A stretch of DNA of 64,000 nt from Glandiceps talaboti (Eukaryota > Hemichordata > Enteropneusta > Spengelidae). Position 1 is the stretch's first letter; the number at the start of each line of letters is the position of its first letter. Positions 10,452 to 25,400 of the stretch are shown here, in pieces. Where the stretch lies: the NCBI RefSeq assembly GCF_964340395.1, contig NC_135558.1:16713271-16777270 (forward strand), written 5' to 3'. Both the position numbers and the translations under genes were made by a program. The notes under the pieces were generated by a model that did no database searches, was not told the DNA's origin, and was given only the letters and a program-made list of their open reading frames with translations.

Positions 10452-13400
10452 GTGAGTATTTTAGGAAAACAGACAACATTTTTTGGGTGTGATCGTTAAA
10501 AGTGTTGTGAGTCAGTTTAGGAACAGCTGATCAGTGTGAGAACTGTGATTGAAACTGAATCACCGTACACGTTGAACGAACCATCCGGCATTTGTACTCT
10601 TGTCGATAAAAATATAAAGCAGCACTGTTTACATCATGAAACGTCTCCTTATTTTGGCAGCCATTAGCCCCTTTCCTGTACAATTTCGTAATTTGAGATA
10701 TACCGACGCTTGTTGAGTCGTGTACCGAAGCCGTTTGTTATAGTGTTGACAAAAATCTTTTCAAAGAGGGTCTGCGCATGTTGCAACAGGGAATACGTTA
10801 CACACGTGTCATAATAAATCCGATAGCAGCTGACGGTCATGTATGTACACGTAGAAAGGTTTAGTTGTGACGATTGAGCTCTGCAAATTTGTCGTTCGAT
10901 AAAAATCAAACATGACGAAAACCCTTGCCGTGAAAATTGTCCGTGTTTTGTTTGGATATTATTTTTGGAAATTTTAAAGATTCGAATGTGCCCTATGCTA
11001 CTCTGTATCATTCGGATGAAATTATCGTTCCAAGAAAAATTTGAAAGCTGCAGATTTCTTGGTAATTCAACTTTGAAATTATTTCTCATCAATGTACATG
11101 GTATAAATTGTGGAGTGTAAAAACCACTGGACATTGGAGAGACACTCTTGTCTGTTACTTTTTGATAAAACTGAAAGCAGAAGAAATTAAAAAGTAAAAA
11201 GAGGAATGCATACATATGGGCTGGAAGTTATGCTATGTATGTATGTACATGTATATTGGACTCTACTGCACACCATCGAATTTTGGTAAAGTAACAGTCC
11301 ATTTGGACTACAAAGGAAAAGGTCAATTTCCCGCCCTGACAATATTTCACACTCAAGTAATTTGAGCAAAAGGGCCTTACTGGAATGACTGAAGAATGAA
11401 CAGAATAATGAATATCCCATTTTGAAACTCAAGCAAATGGGGAAGAGAATGTGAGAATATAGCATAGGGGTTGTGTGAATGCTGAAATAAATTATACTTT
11501 GAATGGAAAGTCATCACAGAACAGAATCAGCTGTTTTTTTAAAAGTTACTCTACACTGTATTATAATTTATAAATAGATCTCAGGGTTTATGCTGTGTAG
11601 AACCATAGACAGTAGTCTATGATATGATGGTCTATCATGGTCTATGATAGAATCATAGAATCATATGATAGAATCATAGACCCTACATGAAAGGGTCTCG
11701 GATAGAACTCGCATGTATTATTAAAGTGATGTAAACAACATAATCAATATTGTACCCAGGGTTGTACCCTGAACAATAAGTTGTTATGTAACAGCCAAGC
11801 TGGTGGGAGTCCTTTGTATCATGGACTATTAGGAAGTGATGTCATTGTTCTGTGAAATAGTCAAAGGGGATGTTGTAATAATGACAACAGATGAAAAGAA
11901 TTTAACAGCTAGCTAGTGTACTAAAATAGATCAAAAACACTGATTTGCAGAGATTATTTTTAGGAATTCTGCACCAGAGAGGACGGGGGATAACACAAAC
12001 ATGTAGTTTCCCAACCCTGTTTACAAAATGGTTTACTCACCCCTGCATCTTTTTTTATCAGTAATTTTGATTGGGTTATGAAAAATTTGAGTAAAAAGAA
12101 GGGTGAACTTGAAAGGTATATGCACTCAATGTTTGTAGTGTTTTCTGCGTAAACTTGTGCTGTATGTATGCTACACTTGCACTCATACATCATGGGGTTC
12201 TGCTGTGTTATTTCAAAGTACACGTATGTACAGTAAACTCTACGTCAGTTTCCAACTCATGTTCACCGACTTTCCCTAACAAAATTATGATACAAATCAC
12301 AATACAAAACTTTTTCAGTTTAAATACACTCTACTGTTAGTGGGGTCATGATGGGCAAATAGTTACGGTGGTTGGCTTTGAATATGCTAGGTTGCAGGTT
12401 CAAGCCTTATTGCTGCTGTTTGTTTCTTATGAGCAGAAATTGCTCAAAGTAAATAAAAGAATTGAATTGAATTGTTTCTGAGTGGCTAAAGTTCTTGAAT
12501 TGGGCAATATTTGAACCCTGACTGTGTCTCAGTCTACCCAGCTGTATAATTGGGGGACCTGGTAGGATAGAGGTTGCAATGTGAATGCTTTAACCCAGTA
12601 TGTGCTTATAAAGTCTGCAATGGATTGTATGCTCCCCAGGGAGTTGAGGAAGTAAAGGGCAGTTGTGTCACTATAGATCCTTGCACAAGGGGTAATAATT
12701 GTAATTTGAGCACAGACTGGGAAAGCTCTATATAGATACTAACAGTATTATTATTGTTATTGAGGTTGTCCAACCTTAGCAAAGACACTGCACTGTAACT
12801 GTTTTTTTTTTCACTTTTGCCACCACCTCAGTATAAATACACTGTGTATACCAACACACTTGCAAAGGTCACAATAACATTATTTGTGTGTATTTGACAA
12901 CATATTTGACACGGGGCGCAATTTTTTGGATGTATGCATCACTGGGGACGCATCGTAAACAAGGGAGAAATGGGGATTACTTGTATACCAGTCTTAATCA
13001 GTAAGTTATCCTATATGGAGCTGGAGGCCATGGTAGTCAAAATATTTAACTAAGAAAGAATCAGAGATTTTACTGCTACTGGTTACCACATAGACTGTAA
13101 GATACGTCGTGACGTTTCGCCCTCACCGTGTTAGGGGTTGGCCGATGGTTGAGGGCGCCCTGCCACGGCGTACCTTACAGACTAGTTACCACATATATCG
13201 ACAGATACTAATTGCATTTTATCATAACACCATATTACAAAAGTAAACTCAACACTTTTATCTACCACAACAACAAAAATTCTTGTAGCTTCGTTACGAA
13301 AAAAAAGGGCCTTCATACTTTCTGACCTTCATGTACAAAAGAGTATTCAGACCTTAACTATTTGACTGTTGTACCGTTTTCAGACATTTGCCCCCTAAGG

Positions 13401-16400
13401 AGTTGTACATGTACTGAGTGGCTATAGGCTAAAGTACAAATATGATACTCACACTAACAAAAACGTAACCAGAGAACTAGGTGTATAGGTATTGTATGAA
13501 CTGGGTCACTTTGCTCAATACATGTATTCATTGTGTGTTTGTATTGTAACTTGTTGGATATCAAAATATGTCTCAGAGAGACACAGCTAGAGGTCATTTA
13601 GTTACTCTTTCTCAAAGTTATTATACAAAGTTATTTGATAATTACTTATATTTGGTATCCAGGTAATATGATATTCACTTGTATTTCAATTTGTAATTGA
13701 AATAATTTCGTAGTAACTAGTTTAAAGAATAACCGCTAGAGAAATAACCTTAGTTGCCACAGACACTCACTATTATTGGTAGCAGGTTTGGGTTACCATA
13801 GCAACTGTTGTTTGTGTAGGTATTTGTGGAATAAAGCTGCTAGTCACCTCAAACTAGAGTATCCTTTACATAGGATATAATCTAAGTTTTGCAGTATTCT
13901 AAACTGAAATGGTAACTTAAAATTAACAACCCCAGGCTAAAGTATTTTTTCTGTCTATCCACCAAATAAAAAGCATACTATTAGTCTTGCTAAGATTCTA
14001 CAGTTGCACCTTTTTCAAGGGAGGTATGGGGGGGGGGGGGGGGGGGTATTAATTTTCACCTGTAATCTCTACTATGAATAATTACCTTTTCTGTTACTCT
14101 GAACATGTAAGTTATATGTGTACTTGGTATTTGAAGGGCCATAGCTAGCTTCATGAGCTGAGTTAGTAGTAGATAGTACTATAGTAGTTTGTTTGAAGGA
14201 ACATGTACTTTTTTGAAGCATATACCTGTACTTACAGATACTGTTAAACTTGTAGCCAAGTGAGCTACTACATTTGTAGTACTAACTGAAGAACACTTAA
14301 ATCATCTCTTGTTAAAAAAATGTTGTTAGCAGAACTCAAACCTGGTTTTTACACGTAGGTATAATAATATGATTATAAACAATTTGATGACCTCACATTA
14401 ACAATAGTATACATGTATTGTATATTTGTGTAATGTACATGTATATACTAAGAATGCCTAGGGAAACCCCTTGTACATAACTGGATTGTATCACCAAAAG
14501 TCAACTCTTATACAAGTACATGTACTCTGCTAACTTATGCCATTGTTCATGTACAGTGAGTGGTTTTTGCTAAGGCTTGGCAGAGGTAGAAAGGAGTCAC
14601 TGGTTATAGTTTATACCTCCATGGGTGCAATCAATTGGGAACATTGGTAACACTGACAGGAAAGGGGAAATACAAATGTACATGTATGGTGTATGGTAAA
14701 ACTTGGATGGATTTCCATACTTTGTGCCATGATTTTGGTGGGGAAATCTGGTAATGATTGCAGATTTGTAATATCTTGCAACATAATTTTGGTTGGGAAA
14801 CCCCAGTAACAGAGGGGAGAAATCTGGTAAAATTTGCATAGATTTCTATACATGTACCAAGTACCGTAATTTTGTGGGAAAACTACTTTGGGAACATGGG
14901 TAGAATGTACTACTTACAGGTACATGTACTTCAAAACAAGACATTCGCAGAACATCATTAGGTCAGAAATATATAGAAAAATAGAAAAAATTGTGAATTT
15001 AGAGTTTAATTGTACAGTTGTCTTTAGATGTAAGAGAAGTCTGATACTGGGGTAGACTGTAAGATACGTCGTGACGTTTCGCCCTCACCGGTGTTAGGGG
15101 TTGGCCGATGTGTGAGGGCGCCCTGTCATGGCGTACCTTACAGACTAATACTGGGGCTGAACAAGTCAACGTGATTTATCTTACAGTCTAAGTCAAGTTC
15201 ATAACGTTAAATCTATCGTAAAAAATTTATGAACTAATTTGAAATAATTATTCAGATAACTGACACTTTAATGTGTGTAATTTGTACTGTTAATGACTTG
15301 ATAGTGTGTTGACATGGTAAAATTGACTGACAAGTAGTTAAAAAACAACAACAGATCAAACTAGGCATTGTAATGTATTGTATTGTATACTTCATTTTGA
15401 CATGTGGTGGTTTGGTAGGTGCCCCCTGTACAAGCTGAAAGCTGTTGACATACTTTACTCACCAAGATACTGAAGTAGTTCTATTGTCAAGGGCCTGTGG
15501 TTTGTCGTATTTTAAAATACTCTGTACAGCTATTCCAGTTTCGTGATAAAAAATGTCACCACTTTTGGTATCACTTGTATAAACGTGGACGACAAGAACG
15601 AAGGAGACAATTTGTTATGGTGATTGTCACAGCACAGCTTGGTGTCTCTGATGTTCCCGATTTTGTTGTAGCCGTTCGGTGTAACTCAATGCTGCGGGTA
15701 CGGTGATACCTATATTACAGACAGGTATGTCTTGTTTGGCATGCTGGTAACTAGTTCAGCTGTCTTTTTTTTTTCAATCTGGCTGACAAGTTTTGACAAA
15801 TTTGACTGCAGTAGTACATTCTTACAGTTGTATCTATAATTTAGGACAGATGTGATGATATCGAAAAAATCACCTTTTTTAAAAAGCTTGATGTCCTGAA
15901 ATATTTATTGTCATACACACTCATTTACAGTAGATTTATCGTTTTTGTCATTCAAGTCTGGTCATACATGTACAAATAGACTCCTGGTCTCCATAAATTA
16001 AATTAAATTGGTTTAGTGTTTACACGGACGCAGTTGTCAAAAACTCAAAAGATTTTTTTTTTTTAAATGATGCAGTATTAAATATTGACATCACAGTAGA
16101 CAAAATATATTCAGCAGATCTATTTCATTTACATGAAATATATTATATATTTATAGACAAATTGTCTATTTCATTCTTTGATATCTTTCGGTCACTTCAT
16201 TATCGATGTCGATTACCACTGATAAAAGACCAGATGTGAGTATGTCTATGTCAAAGGTCAGGTCGTCAATACTTTACACTATGACATATTACATGATATA
16301 AAAATCACAACCACTTGGTAATATTTACAAAAGATTTACAATCACAACATGTATATTGTCTGTTTCCATGGTAATGGATTTACCCACAATGCAGTTCGGT

Positions 16401-19400
16401 AAACAGGAAGTCCATGGTTTGACACCATACACGATGTAGTTTCTAGTTCACATCTGTTAGGATAACATAGAGATATAATATATATTATTAAGTGGTCATT
16501 TCTCTGAGCCTTCAAGGTCAATGTCAGAAGAAAATGAAGAAAGGTAATCATGATCTTGTACTTGTTTGAACTGTTCTATTTCTTTGAGACCCCCCTTTAC
16601 ATTTAATTATTTAACTTGTTGGGAGGGGGGGGGGGGATGCACCCGCGATTTTGTTATGCATAAACTCTACATACACATGTACGTTGCAGACATCAAATTT
16701 TGTTTTAAGGAGCCAAAGTTTAATTACACACACATGTACACAGCCTAACAATTGTTTCATATAAAGTGTATTTTCCACATGCATGTATGTGTATATGTAA
16801 TTCTAAGGAACGAAGTTGTTTTGTTTCTTATACAGTATTTTACTTTTCCTAAGAGTACAATTACAAATGTAGGTAGTATCCTGTGAAAGTGCAAGTTTGG
16901 TGAGATTGAAAATGGACAAACAAATTAACTATTACTAAAAGTAAACACCAAAACTGTTGGCATTTGAATACCAGTGTTTTTTCAAAGCTTTGGTAACCCT
17001 TATAACATAGTTGGTAGATGTAGTCTTGCTGCTAGAACCCATGGGCTTTTCTGCTCACTGTGAAAACGACTGAAGGAAAACATATTATCGATAATTTGCA
17101 GTGTTCATATTTTTCACAAACACATGTTTGCATTGTTGAAGTGGTCGTCAAAAACCTTTGATTCCTGATATTCTGTATGGAATTCAGTTTAGTAGGATAA
17201 TACAATGTACAGGCTGTAGATAGAGGAAACAGATGTCCATGTGCTTGAAGGCAAAATAATCCTTTTTTTTTGTAAAATAAAAATGGTGATTCTCTTGATT
17301 CTTCAATTGAAATACCTTAGCAGATATTTAAAAAAAATTCTCTTATTTGATGGCTGTGGCAGATACATAGACAGGAAAACACTTGGTAGTGGTAGAGAAC
17401 TGGCTGAAATAGAGTTTTTGTTACATTTTGAGGCTATGTAGTTTTCACTTTTGTGTTATGTATTAATTTGAAAATTTTCATTCACATTAGACAGATGGAC
17501 GGCTATAATTATTGCAATATTAATAGACCATTTTCCTGTCACAATATTTGACACTGTTTAATATTAATGTGTATGTTTTAGTCACAAATTGAACAGATCA
17601 TGAAAAATTCATTTCTACTAAACATAGAATTGTGTTATCACAGTTTACAGATGTATATTGACTTGTCCTGGATCAGACGATATGAAAATGTGTGCAGGAT
17701 AGTGGAGGAACATGCACACAGATACAACAAATGTATACATGTATATATTTGCATACATGTCTGTAACATTAGATTACAATGTTTGCTATAAAATACAATG
17801 CAATCCTTGCCATATTCTCAATATATACAATTTATACAAACACTTGCACATGAATATATACATGTACTGTTATTGAAAAATGCATGCGCTTTCAATCATA
17901 TTCATAATACATTTTCGCAGTTTAGGGGTTCCCATATTCACCAAATTTTGTACACAACCCAAGTGTATACAGGTAAAATAACTCCATTCTTTGACATGTA
18001 TGTATCAAGTGTAGGTATGTACACTGACTAGGGGTATTGTTGTTACCATTTTAGTGTTTTGTATATTGTCACTGTACACAGTATCAACTTGCATTCAGAT
18101 TATACATATATCTAAATTTGGAGTAGTTTGTTTGCCAAGGTGTACAACAATACTGTTATTGTTAAGTAAGAGACTAGAAATACAATATAGACAGTACAGT
18201 ATAGATTTCAGTGTCAACTGTCATGCAGCAAATGTGTTCTGTTGTATTGTGTTGTGTTGTGTTGTGTTGTGTCACAGTCACTCTAGAGGGACTGTGGATG
18301 TAGCAAATCATGCATGTACAATGTACATGTATGTCATTTTTACATTTTTTGTATGATAATGTTATGGTTCATTCAAGTAGAAGGACAAAGAGATATATTT
18401 AAATACACAACATGTATGAACTTACAATTTACAGATGGGTTATGACCAATGTTTTTGCTTTAGGGTTTGGGACCCAGCATGTGAAATTAAGGAAAATTCA
18501 ATGTGAAATTAAGGAAAATCCAGAGCGATAGCGCCAGTCTAAAGACCAATGGCTGTAAAAGTTGCCTATCCTTCTCGTAATACACAGGCAGTCATGTGCT
18601 TTGTGTTCGAATCACATAGTTGCTTTTATGTTTCACTTAAGTCCCTTTTGCAGTTGCATAGCCTTCATTGAAAAGTCTTGAGGTCGATATTGCCATCTGC
18701 ATTTTGCTTGAAGTAGCCTGGAAAGTAGACACATGTACATTGTAAAATAATGAGAAGGCTAGGGGGTCAAATTATTGTTTGTAAATAAATAGTCCACAGA
18801 TGCACTGCTGGTGACCATAGTTCTGAATAGTGTCAAATAACAATTGTTTTGTTATTTTAAAATATTGAGATTAAGCTATACAAATACATTATATACTAAA
18901 TAAGTCGAATAAAAAAACTTATCTTTTTTGGTATCATCAGTTATTTTATGTTTGCAGAACTTAAATTATACGTTGTCGACAAACTCAGTCTACTACTGTA
19001 TAATTTATTATTTATTTCTTCAAATTTCAATTTAATTTGTAAAAATCAGTAGTTATAATTGACCTTTGACCTTAAACATGTAATGTTTATATGACCTTTG
19101 ACCTTAAGGAGAATGCATGTTTATAAATATATATGTAATTCAATCTGAAAACATGAAACCACTCATCACTCGAGTTTTCATTTCTGTAATGAAATAACCC
19201 TAAAGCTTGAAACGATGACGATAAAATATGGCATGTAATATAATTTGATATGGCATCACCATCTTGAAAATAAAGTTACTTGCACTTACGCCATAGGATC
19301 GTTCTATTTTGAGGAAGTGTTATAGCGCAACTTCCTTTAAAAATAGCAGTATTACAGTTGTGTTGTGTTGTGGACACAGAGACACAGGAAGAGATTTGGA

Positions 19401-22400
19401 AAGCTAGCATTCTGTTGACTAAATGTGTGCGTTGTGGGTCAGTGGAAATCAAAAAACCCATTTGTTCCTACTTCCCAAGTTATTGATGGATGTATTATTG
19501 GTTCTTTGTGTTAAACATTCGCCAATATTGATTGGGTTATTAATTTTTGTAATTGGATTTATACAATAGTCATATTATATAGTTACAGTCAAGAGGTGTA
19601 TAAACTGTGTAGACACATTATGGACTGAGTGCCTGGCAGAGTTCAGACTTTCTGTCTGGTGTTTTGAATTCCTGACTTGTGTTTCTGGACCCTAGCTGTA
19701 AGTCCGTAAACTAGATTTCATCAGTACAGTTGCTTCACATTGCTTTTATGTGGTTGAACGGTGTATGTCGGTAAGTTGGTATCACGCAACAAATTCTGCA
19801 GTGTGAATTTTATTTCATTGTAGACTTTTTAAAAAATATTTCACATCCGTCCATACGCCATAATTGCTTCTAAGTTCAATTGTAGTATTTTGTGTTTTTT
19901 ATAGCACAATGGTATAGTTTGTTTTTTATGGGTGTTAGCTTTTATTTGAGTCAGTGTTTTGAAAACAGACTGTACACTTACACTACAGTATTACTGCTTT
20001 CTGTTGTTTAATAATTTGAAATTGTGAAGTACAAATATCGAAATAAAAACAGATGAAGATTTCTCACAAATTTGAAATCTTTGTAAACAAAAAGATTGTG
20101 TACTAATATTCATGGCTTCCATTTTAAATTTTTTATCCATAATTACAAAAAAATCAATATTTGTAGTCATTATTACAAATGTAAGCAAAAATAGATTACA
20201 AGACACAATATCTAAGTAATGAATATCAATTTTAAGCATACAATTTTAGAATTAGAAATTTATTTATTTTGTAATTAGTTCAGATTTAGATTATCCCTAT
20301 GTAAAGGCCTGTGAGTATGAATCCAAGTACTTTATGATAATGTATGTACATGGGAGCTTTCAGTTTAACTTTCAGCACTGTATTTAGGGGTGGGGGTTCA
20401 TTTTGTGAGCTTCTAACCCAAATTATAGCTTAACTTGTACATGTATGTAGTACATCATACATGATGTAATAATGTATCCATATTTCTGTACATGTATGTA
20501 TTAAATATTAATCAGTTTCTCATGAAAACATGTACCTGTTTATACTATCGACAGTCGTTCGTGCCTTTTTTTGCTGCGCTTCATCGAAACAAAGTCGTCG
20601 CCTCGCTCCGTAGCACTGAATACTAACGCGTACTGTTAGGAACAGCGAATGCCTTCAGCACTTGCTGTTCCTATCAGTACATGGTTATAGTATTACTCCG
20701 GATCGGAGTGAGGCAATGACTTTAGTTTTAGATAAAACATAGAAAAAAAGGCATGAACGACTGTCGACAGTCTAGTACATCTACATGTACCTGCTCTACA
20801 GCCACCCTTTCTCCCCTCCATTACCCTTTCTCCCCTCCATTGTCAATGCTGTAACTAATACATACAACTTACAACTTATACAAGTTACATTGTATTCTGT
20901 TTGTTTTTCTGCTTCAATTCTTGATTATTTTCATTTAAAAAAAATGGTATATACATAATACTATGTTTTCATTGCCGTCATGTAAAATTTACCATCAGTG
21001 GAGGGAGTTGACAAGTATTGCGGATCACTTTTGCATTTTTAATACATGTAATAATAATAATAAATATTGAAATAAAATATCTAACTATGAAATAATTTCT
21101 TATTTTTTTTCATTCAGTGTGAACATCAACAGACTGCCAGTCTTGGCAGCAGACCGGTCAGCCATGCATTATAATGAACAGGATTGGCCAGAAGGACCTC
21201 CCAGTAAGTGTATGCAATTTATTTTGAAGTTCATTTTTTTTTTTTTTCGAATTACATGTAGTTTCTGAATTCAGAACATACATGTAATTAATTTACTAGA
21301 CTATTTCACCTAAAATCTTCTCCAGCTGTTGTTTTGTTATACAAATGTATATCCAATGACATCAAATTGTCACATGGCTCGTCAAATTATTTGTGTGCCG
21401 AGATCAGAACTACATGTACTAAGTACTACAAATATTATCAAAGCAAAGAAATGACGTTTTTCTTTGAAGTACAGTTGGTATACATCCATTTATTAAATGA
21501 CTTTTTCTCAGTAGATATTGATGATGAGAATGTTAACTGTTTGTCATACAAATATTAGAATAGGCAGAGTTTAAATTTATCTTTTGCACAATAATTATGA
21601 GATAGATGTGTACATTTTGTATTTGGAAAATATGACTGTGACCTCTCAACTTTAACCTTTAACCTTTGCTGTCGATCAGACAAATGGACAATAGGCAAAT
21701 CCATGCATTTGTCCTTTGCATAATAGTTTTGTTGGGATGTATTGAAAACTGAGACTGTTAACCTTTGAATTTTAAATTTAACGTTTTCAGCCTTTGTTAT
21801 GAATTATTAAAATTAATTGTACACACATAAAACAGGCGGACAGGAAAATTAAAATTCCTCTTTTGCATATAATTATCAAGAAAACATATTGGGAATATTT
21901 TGAAAATTGAGACTAGAAAATTTTCAACTTCAACCTTTGACTGTAAAAATACATATTTTGTTCACAATAGGCATACAGGAAGTATACACATACATGTACA
22001 TACCAAATGGTTGAACATATGAGATGATTTTGTTTCACTCATTTCGACAGAGGAAAGAAAGATGGAGAAATATGTATATGTTAACATGTGTCTGTACACA
22101 AATGTAATACACCAGACTCAATAATACAGAAAGTGTAGTGACTTGGACCTAGTTACACTTTACATGTACAGACCAAAAAAATGTTGATTTTCTAGCAGGG
22201 GAAGTACATTGAAGGTTGACATTTAATGTTTTGTGCCGTCAGGAAGTTGTTTATGACAGTATTGGCAGTGTGAATAAAACTTCAATTACTTTAAAGAGTG
22301 TTGCTATTGAAAGGGATATACAGTAAAACGTCGATTATCCGAACGTCGAATATCCAAATTGATCGGTCATCCGAACTGACTATGTGTCCCCCGAAAAAAT

Positions 22401-25400
22401 CTATTGTTCCGATGTCAAAGTAATGAGCGCGGTTTGTCTTGGAGCTACAGTGTGTATTGTTTGTAAACAATCACTGTCCACCACTAGAATGACGTGATGT
22501 TAATGACGTACGGTAAAACAAAAGACGACTACATTGAGTGTGTTGGAACGAAACACCTTCAATAACATCTCAATAAAGTTGTTCTCCTATTGTAACATGT
22601 GTAAGTGTGATATGCAGCGTACGTGTACGTTCATTCTGTATGAGTGCGACCTTTTGACCCCGCCCCATCCCATCTCGATGCAGATCGCATATCCGAACTG
22701 ACCGCATATCCGAACTAAATGCATGTCTCCGTAAGCGTTCGGATAATCGACGTTTTACTGTACTATGATATGACAGAACCCCATAATATGTGACTGTAAG
22801 TGTGAGTACATTGTATGGGACGGGGGGGGGGGGGGGGGGGGGGACCTGCTGTGATCTTTATAGTCTTGCTTTCATGAGTGTAGCAAGTATACATTGTAGG
22901 TACCAGTACGTCATGTAAGCAAATAGTGTAAATATCCCCCAGAGTCACTAACAGAAAAGACACTCACATGTCATGAGGTTATATCTTCAGATTTTGTCCA
23001 AAAAAATACTACTGTTCATTTTGTGTGATTTCATATTTACATTGAACAATTCTGCACTCAATTTGCATTCAGGTTTGCATTAATGTTTGTGATATTTCAC
23101 TGTAGCGCAAATACATGTATGCGTGTGTATCAGTACAAGTAATCACTGGTACATGTACAGTACAGTTTATCTACAACGGCGGTGACATTCTGCACGAATA
23201 ACGATAGCATGATATGTACATATCAACAGCATCATGATATGCAAAGACAAAGGTTGCATCAAGCGCATTGTTCATGTACCATAGCCATATATAAACATGG
23301 ATTATACACTACGTATCCGTATACTTCACATGCCGTGATGCGCACACTATCAGTTACGTTGTGTGTTGTATGTTATCATATAGTATAAAAACAAAAGTCG
23401 TATCAAATAATGTTGTCTGTCATATTTTATGTTGTCATTTCTTATCTTTATACAGCTATAGATAACATCAGTTCTGGTCGTAGATCACCAATGATGAGGT
23501 CCACAGTCAAAGACATCGAAAATGTAAGTACAGTACATAGGGTACATTGTATACATTGTACATGTATGAATGTATCTTTCCTTTCAAAGACTGATTTATC
23601 CATTGACGTTGGATAGAAACGTCTGTGATTTATCTAAGCTTTAAAAATATTCACTTTTGATAGCCAGCTATCAGATAGTATGCATTACAGATTCAGAATC
23701 AGAATACAAATAAATTTTTTCTAGTGCAAGTATATAATTTTTAAATAATACTGCTTGTTTTTATTGGTATGATACAGTACACATGGGGAAAGGCTGTCAA
23801 TAGCGCCCTCTAGTGGTATATTTTTTGTAGTGATGTAGATTTTGGTATACACACATCATATATACAAGGGTCTTCTGAGTGGCAAATTAGTACTATGCTG
23901 CATGTATTGAATAAAATACAGTATACTTGGAATTTTCACCCATAATTAAAATCCAATAATTCAAGATATAAAATAAACAACCAACATGAAAACCAATAGT
24001 TCACTTCACTCATTTTACAATTATGGTTGGACGTTTCCATAATATTATGTTACAGAATGTTTTAGAGGGACTATGCTAACTCCATTATTAATGCATTTAC
24101 TGACGATTTCTTAGTATAATTTATATAGAATACTGTAATAATCTGGAAACTTTCAATCCTTACAGCAACTGGCCGAGTTCAGAAAGGAAAACTTCAGCCT
24201 GAAGTTACGAATCTTTCATATGGAGGAACGTATGAAGAAAGATCACCAAGGGTCCGATGATGAGGATATACATACCACTGTAAGTTACTATGGATACGGT
24301 TCTTATTTAATTAACATATATTATAGAAACTGTACATTTTTGTATATTTGGGATGAATAACTGTTGTTTTGTTTTGTCGTTGTTGGTTTTTTTGAGGTGG
24401 GGGGGGGGTTCACATATGTAATAAAATAATAAAATGGAGGGTTCATCGAGATTTAAGGTTATTGTTAGACAGTGTAGTGTTTTAATGTTTTGATCCTAAA
24501 ATGAACTTTTTCCAAGAATTAAAAACAAGACTTTGTAATATATTTCGAATTCTGACAGGTACTTATTTCTTGTGTATATACCGTAGTGCTTTGTAAACAA
24601 TCAACGCCAAGTGTGGTATCTGATAACAGGAGGTCGTAAAATACAAGACACCAATATCTAGACTAACTGTTACTACAATGTAAGCACACTATTTTTATAG
24701 ACAATCTTGCAATATAATGGATTGAACCAGAGACTGAGATTGAACACAAGACATCTATTTTACGACCTCATGTTATCAGATACCAGGCATTGATTGTTTG
24801 AATTGGACTTTCCAAAGAGTGTAATTGTTTATATACAGGGGTCTTATCAATTGAGTTAATCTTGAAAATCACAGTTGTGTCTATTCCTTTCAATTCATGC
24901 TGGTCATGTGAATTTCATTGTAAAAAAATGAAGCAGGGCACACAAAATCATTATAATTTCAAACTATTCTGTAGTTGCCTGTTATCTAATGGAATTTCTG
25001 TATCAATTCCATGATTGAAATTTTAAGTATCCCATGGTCTTATTTAGTATAAAGTTGATTTCAAAAGAAAGAATGTGACTGCCTCTTTCCATAAAACACT
25101 GTGATGCATGAAATCGTTGTTAAGGTCATTTAAATCTACCCAATGTTCTGTTCTCAAATATCTCGGTACAATTGTTCAGTGCGTCATGCTTCTATGCTTG
25201 TAAGAAATTGAAAGTAAAGTGCTTCCTGTATAGCGCCCCCTACAGGCTACTTTCTAACATTTGTGTCATTTCTGTCAGTGCTGCATATAATTTTGTGTGT
25301 CACATACATGAAATGAATTCCAAAGAATACAGAAAAAGCCTTATTTTCATTTTCTTTCACAATGGGAATCTCATAATTATTGTTATTCATGAATTTCTCT

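Larger units (their letters stand above)
10452..21117 (+). other. Intron 1 (10.7 kb)
   Basis: No internal exon with clear coding character was found. It holds a tRNA-type SINE (12341-12473), two intact MULE-like MITEs (13091-13194, 15053-15147), a tandem repeat of a dispersed family (about 14600-14900), a large foldback element (20544-20775), short G tracts (14028-14046, 16625-16636), a (TGTGT)n run at 18240-18270 and a low-complexity TCTATGATAG region at 11600-11690. The rest is unique AT-rich sequence full of ACATGTAC-type words. A first intron of this size may contain enhancers, but none can be named. Confidence 0.7.

Noticed and set aside
12341-12473. tRNA gene suggested by A and B box-like sequences
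   Set aside because: The arms do not pair as a cloverleaf, and the block continues into a SINE body and GAATT tail.
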